Below, in pieces: positions 63,090-64,000 of a DNA stretch of 64,000 nt; position 1 is the first letter of the stretch, and every line of letters starts with the position of its first letter. Below the pieces are notes generated by a model that saw only the letters and a program-made list of their open reading frames with translations, was not told the origin of the DNA and made no database searches. Source of the DNA: Thinopyrum elongatum (taxonomy: Eukaryota; Streptophyta; Magnoliopsida; Poales; Poaceae). The stretch lies in contig CM022301.1 in assembly GCA_011799875.1 (NCBI GenBank), forward strand, positions 207,676,477-207,740,476, in the 5' to 3' direction. Position numbers and translations under genes: made by a program.

Positions 63090-64000
63090 TCAGAAGAGGA
63101 ATTCAAAACCTCCAATATTGATTGTCATAATTCTTTCAATAGAGTTGATACTATTCATTTGGTGTTGTTTCTTCGGAAAATATACTGTATGCTCATTACC
63201 ATCGACATGAAAAGTAACCTTGCTTTTGCTGCAATCAATAACAGCCCCTGCAATATTCAAAAAGGGTCTACCAAGGATGATCGACATGTTGTCATCCTCG
63301 GGCATATCGAGAATAACAAAGTCTTTTAAGATAGTAACATTAGCAACTACAGCAGGGACATCCTCACAAATTCCAATAGGTATAGCATTTGATTTATCAG
63401 CCATTTGCAAAGAGTTTTCAGTAGGTGTCAACTTATTCAAGTCAAGTCTTCTATATAACGAGAATGGCATAACGCTAACACCGGCTCCTAAATCACACAA
63501 AGCAGTTTTGACATAATTACTTTTCATGGAGCATGGTATAGTAGATATTCTGACATCTCCTAATTTCTTAGGTACTTTTCCTTCAAAAGAATAATTTTCA
63601 TGCAAGGTGGAGATCTCAGCTTCTGGTATTTTCCTTTTATTTGTAACAATATCTTTCATGTATTTAGCATATGGAGGCATTTTCATAATTTCAATCAAGG
63701 GTGTTCTCAAATACAAAGGTCTAAGAATTTCAACAAAGCGATTAAAAGCCTCTTCATCTCTGTATTTAACAGCCTTACTAGGGAATGACATAGGTTTTTG
63801 AACCCATGGTTCTCTTTCTTTACCATGTTTCCTAGCAATGAAATCTATTTTATATCTTTTATGTTTAGGAGGTGGGTTATCAAGCTCAACTGCAGGTTCA
63901 ATTTCTACATCGTTATCAGATTCTTGATTCTTGTCTGGTTGAGCATCAACATGTTCATTACAAGCATCATCATTATCATTATCACTAAGTGGATGTTCAT
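63090..64000 (-). CDS. Athila-like gag-protease ORF, 3' part, runs off the window
   Basis: The frame is open from the window end (EHPLSDNDNDDACNEHVDAQ on the minus strand) through PPPKHKRYKIDFIARKHGKE and MSFPSKAVKYRDEEAFNRFV to a TAA at 63090. It holds the Gag C-terminus and the aspartic protease: ALCDLGAGVSVMPFSLYRRL carries the Asp-Leu-Gly-Ala active site of Athila elements, and SIILGRPFLNIAGAVIDC is the second protease element. The ORF stops after the protease, with no RT following. It is uninterrupted over 300 codons. Confidence 0.75.
   Translation of the reverse strand, partial: EHPLSDNDNDDACNEHVDAQPDKNQESDNDVEIEPAVELDNPPPKHKRYKIDFIARKHGKEREPWVQKPMSFPSKAVKYRDEEAFNRFVEILRPLYLRTPLIEIMKMPPYAKYMKDIVTNKRKIPEAEISTLHENYSFEGKVPKKLGDVRISTIPCSMKSNYVKTALCDLGAGVSVMPFSLYRRLDLNKLTPTENSLQMADKSNAIPIGICEDVPAVVANVTILKDFVILDMPEDDNMSIILGRPFLNIAGAVIDCSKSKVTFHVDGNEHTVYFPKKQHQMNSINSIERIMTINIGGFEFLF

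Overview
The window is typical repeat-dense DNA of a large grass genome, most likely a Triticeae chromosome (wheat, Aegilops or barley group). The grounds are nested and adjacent LTR retrotransposons with family-typical ends, CACTA termini with subterminal repeats, Stowaway- and Tourist-like MITEs, and broken plant genes (B3-domain, SINA-like, 3'-5' exonuclease-like) whose sequences look like grass families. I see no rRNA, tRNA or CRISPR and nothing bacterial. I see no host gene that is clearly intact.

Layout. 1-5622: a ~495-bp tandem array, GC-rich gene fragments, a decayed B3-domain gene with a triplicated ~240-bp intron block, and the right end of a CACTA transposon. 6151-18868: a complete Ty3/Gypsy chromovirus-like element with very long LTRs (~3.75 kb), gag-pol in one frame broken by three TAG stops, and a 6-bp target duplication. 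18869-28674: low-complexity CT/CA-rich DNA with MITEs, short tandem arrays, a minus-strand SINA-like pseudogene, a ~410-bp segmental duplication and a frameshifted unknown gene that still has a TATA box. 28675-37878: a complete Ty1/Copia element (LTRs ~1.59 kb, target duplication TCTCA) with a decayed polyprotein and a dense array of CGGT...ACCG quasi-palindromes upstream of its TATA box. 37884-41205 plus 54570-54971: a host locus whose last part is a 3'-5' exonuclease-like gene, cut in two by the next element.

41206-54564: a complete Tat-like Gypsy element in minus orientation (948-bp LTRs, target duplication AGAGG). Its gag-pol lies on the minus strand. The LTR-proximal 4 kb carries a convergent plus-strand gene with its own TATA box, six exons and five GT-AG introns. 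The inferred spliced frame is 3,210 nt, a multiple of three, and is broken only by three TAG codons. This is the most interesting object in the window.

54972-64000: host remnants, a probable solo LTR, an array of TGTTCATC motifs, a CACTA right end that abuts an LTR, and the 3' part of an Athila-like element on the minus strand. That element has an intact extra ORF and a gag-protease ORF running off the window, with no reverse transcriptase between them.

How the parts relate: almost all coding potential belongs to retroelements, and the host genes are pseudogenes. A recurring mark is conversion of CAG to TAG, as expected from long-term deamination of methylated CHG sites in silenced DNA. Calls come from reading the sequence alone. 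Lineage names (Tat, Tekay-like, SIRE/Maximus-like, Athila) are inferences from motifs and layout.
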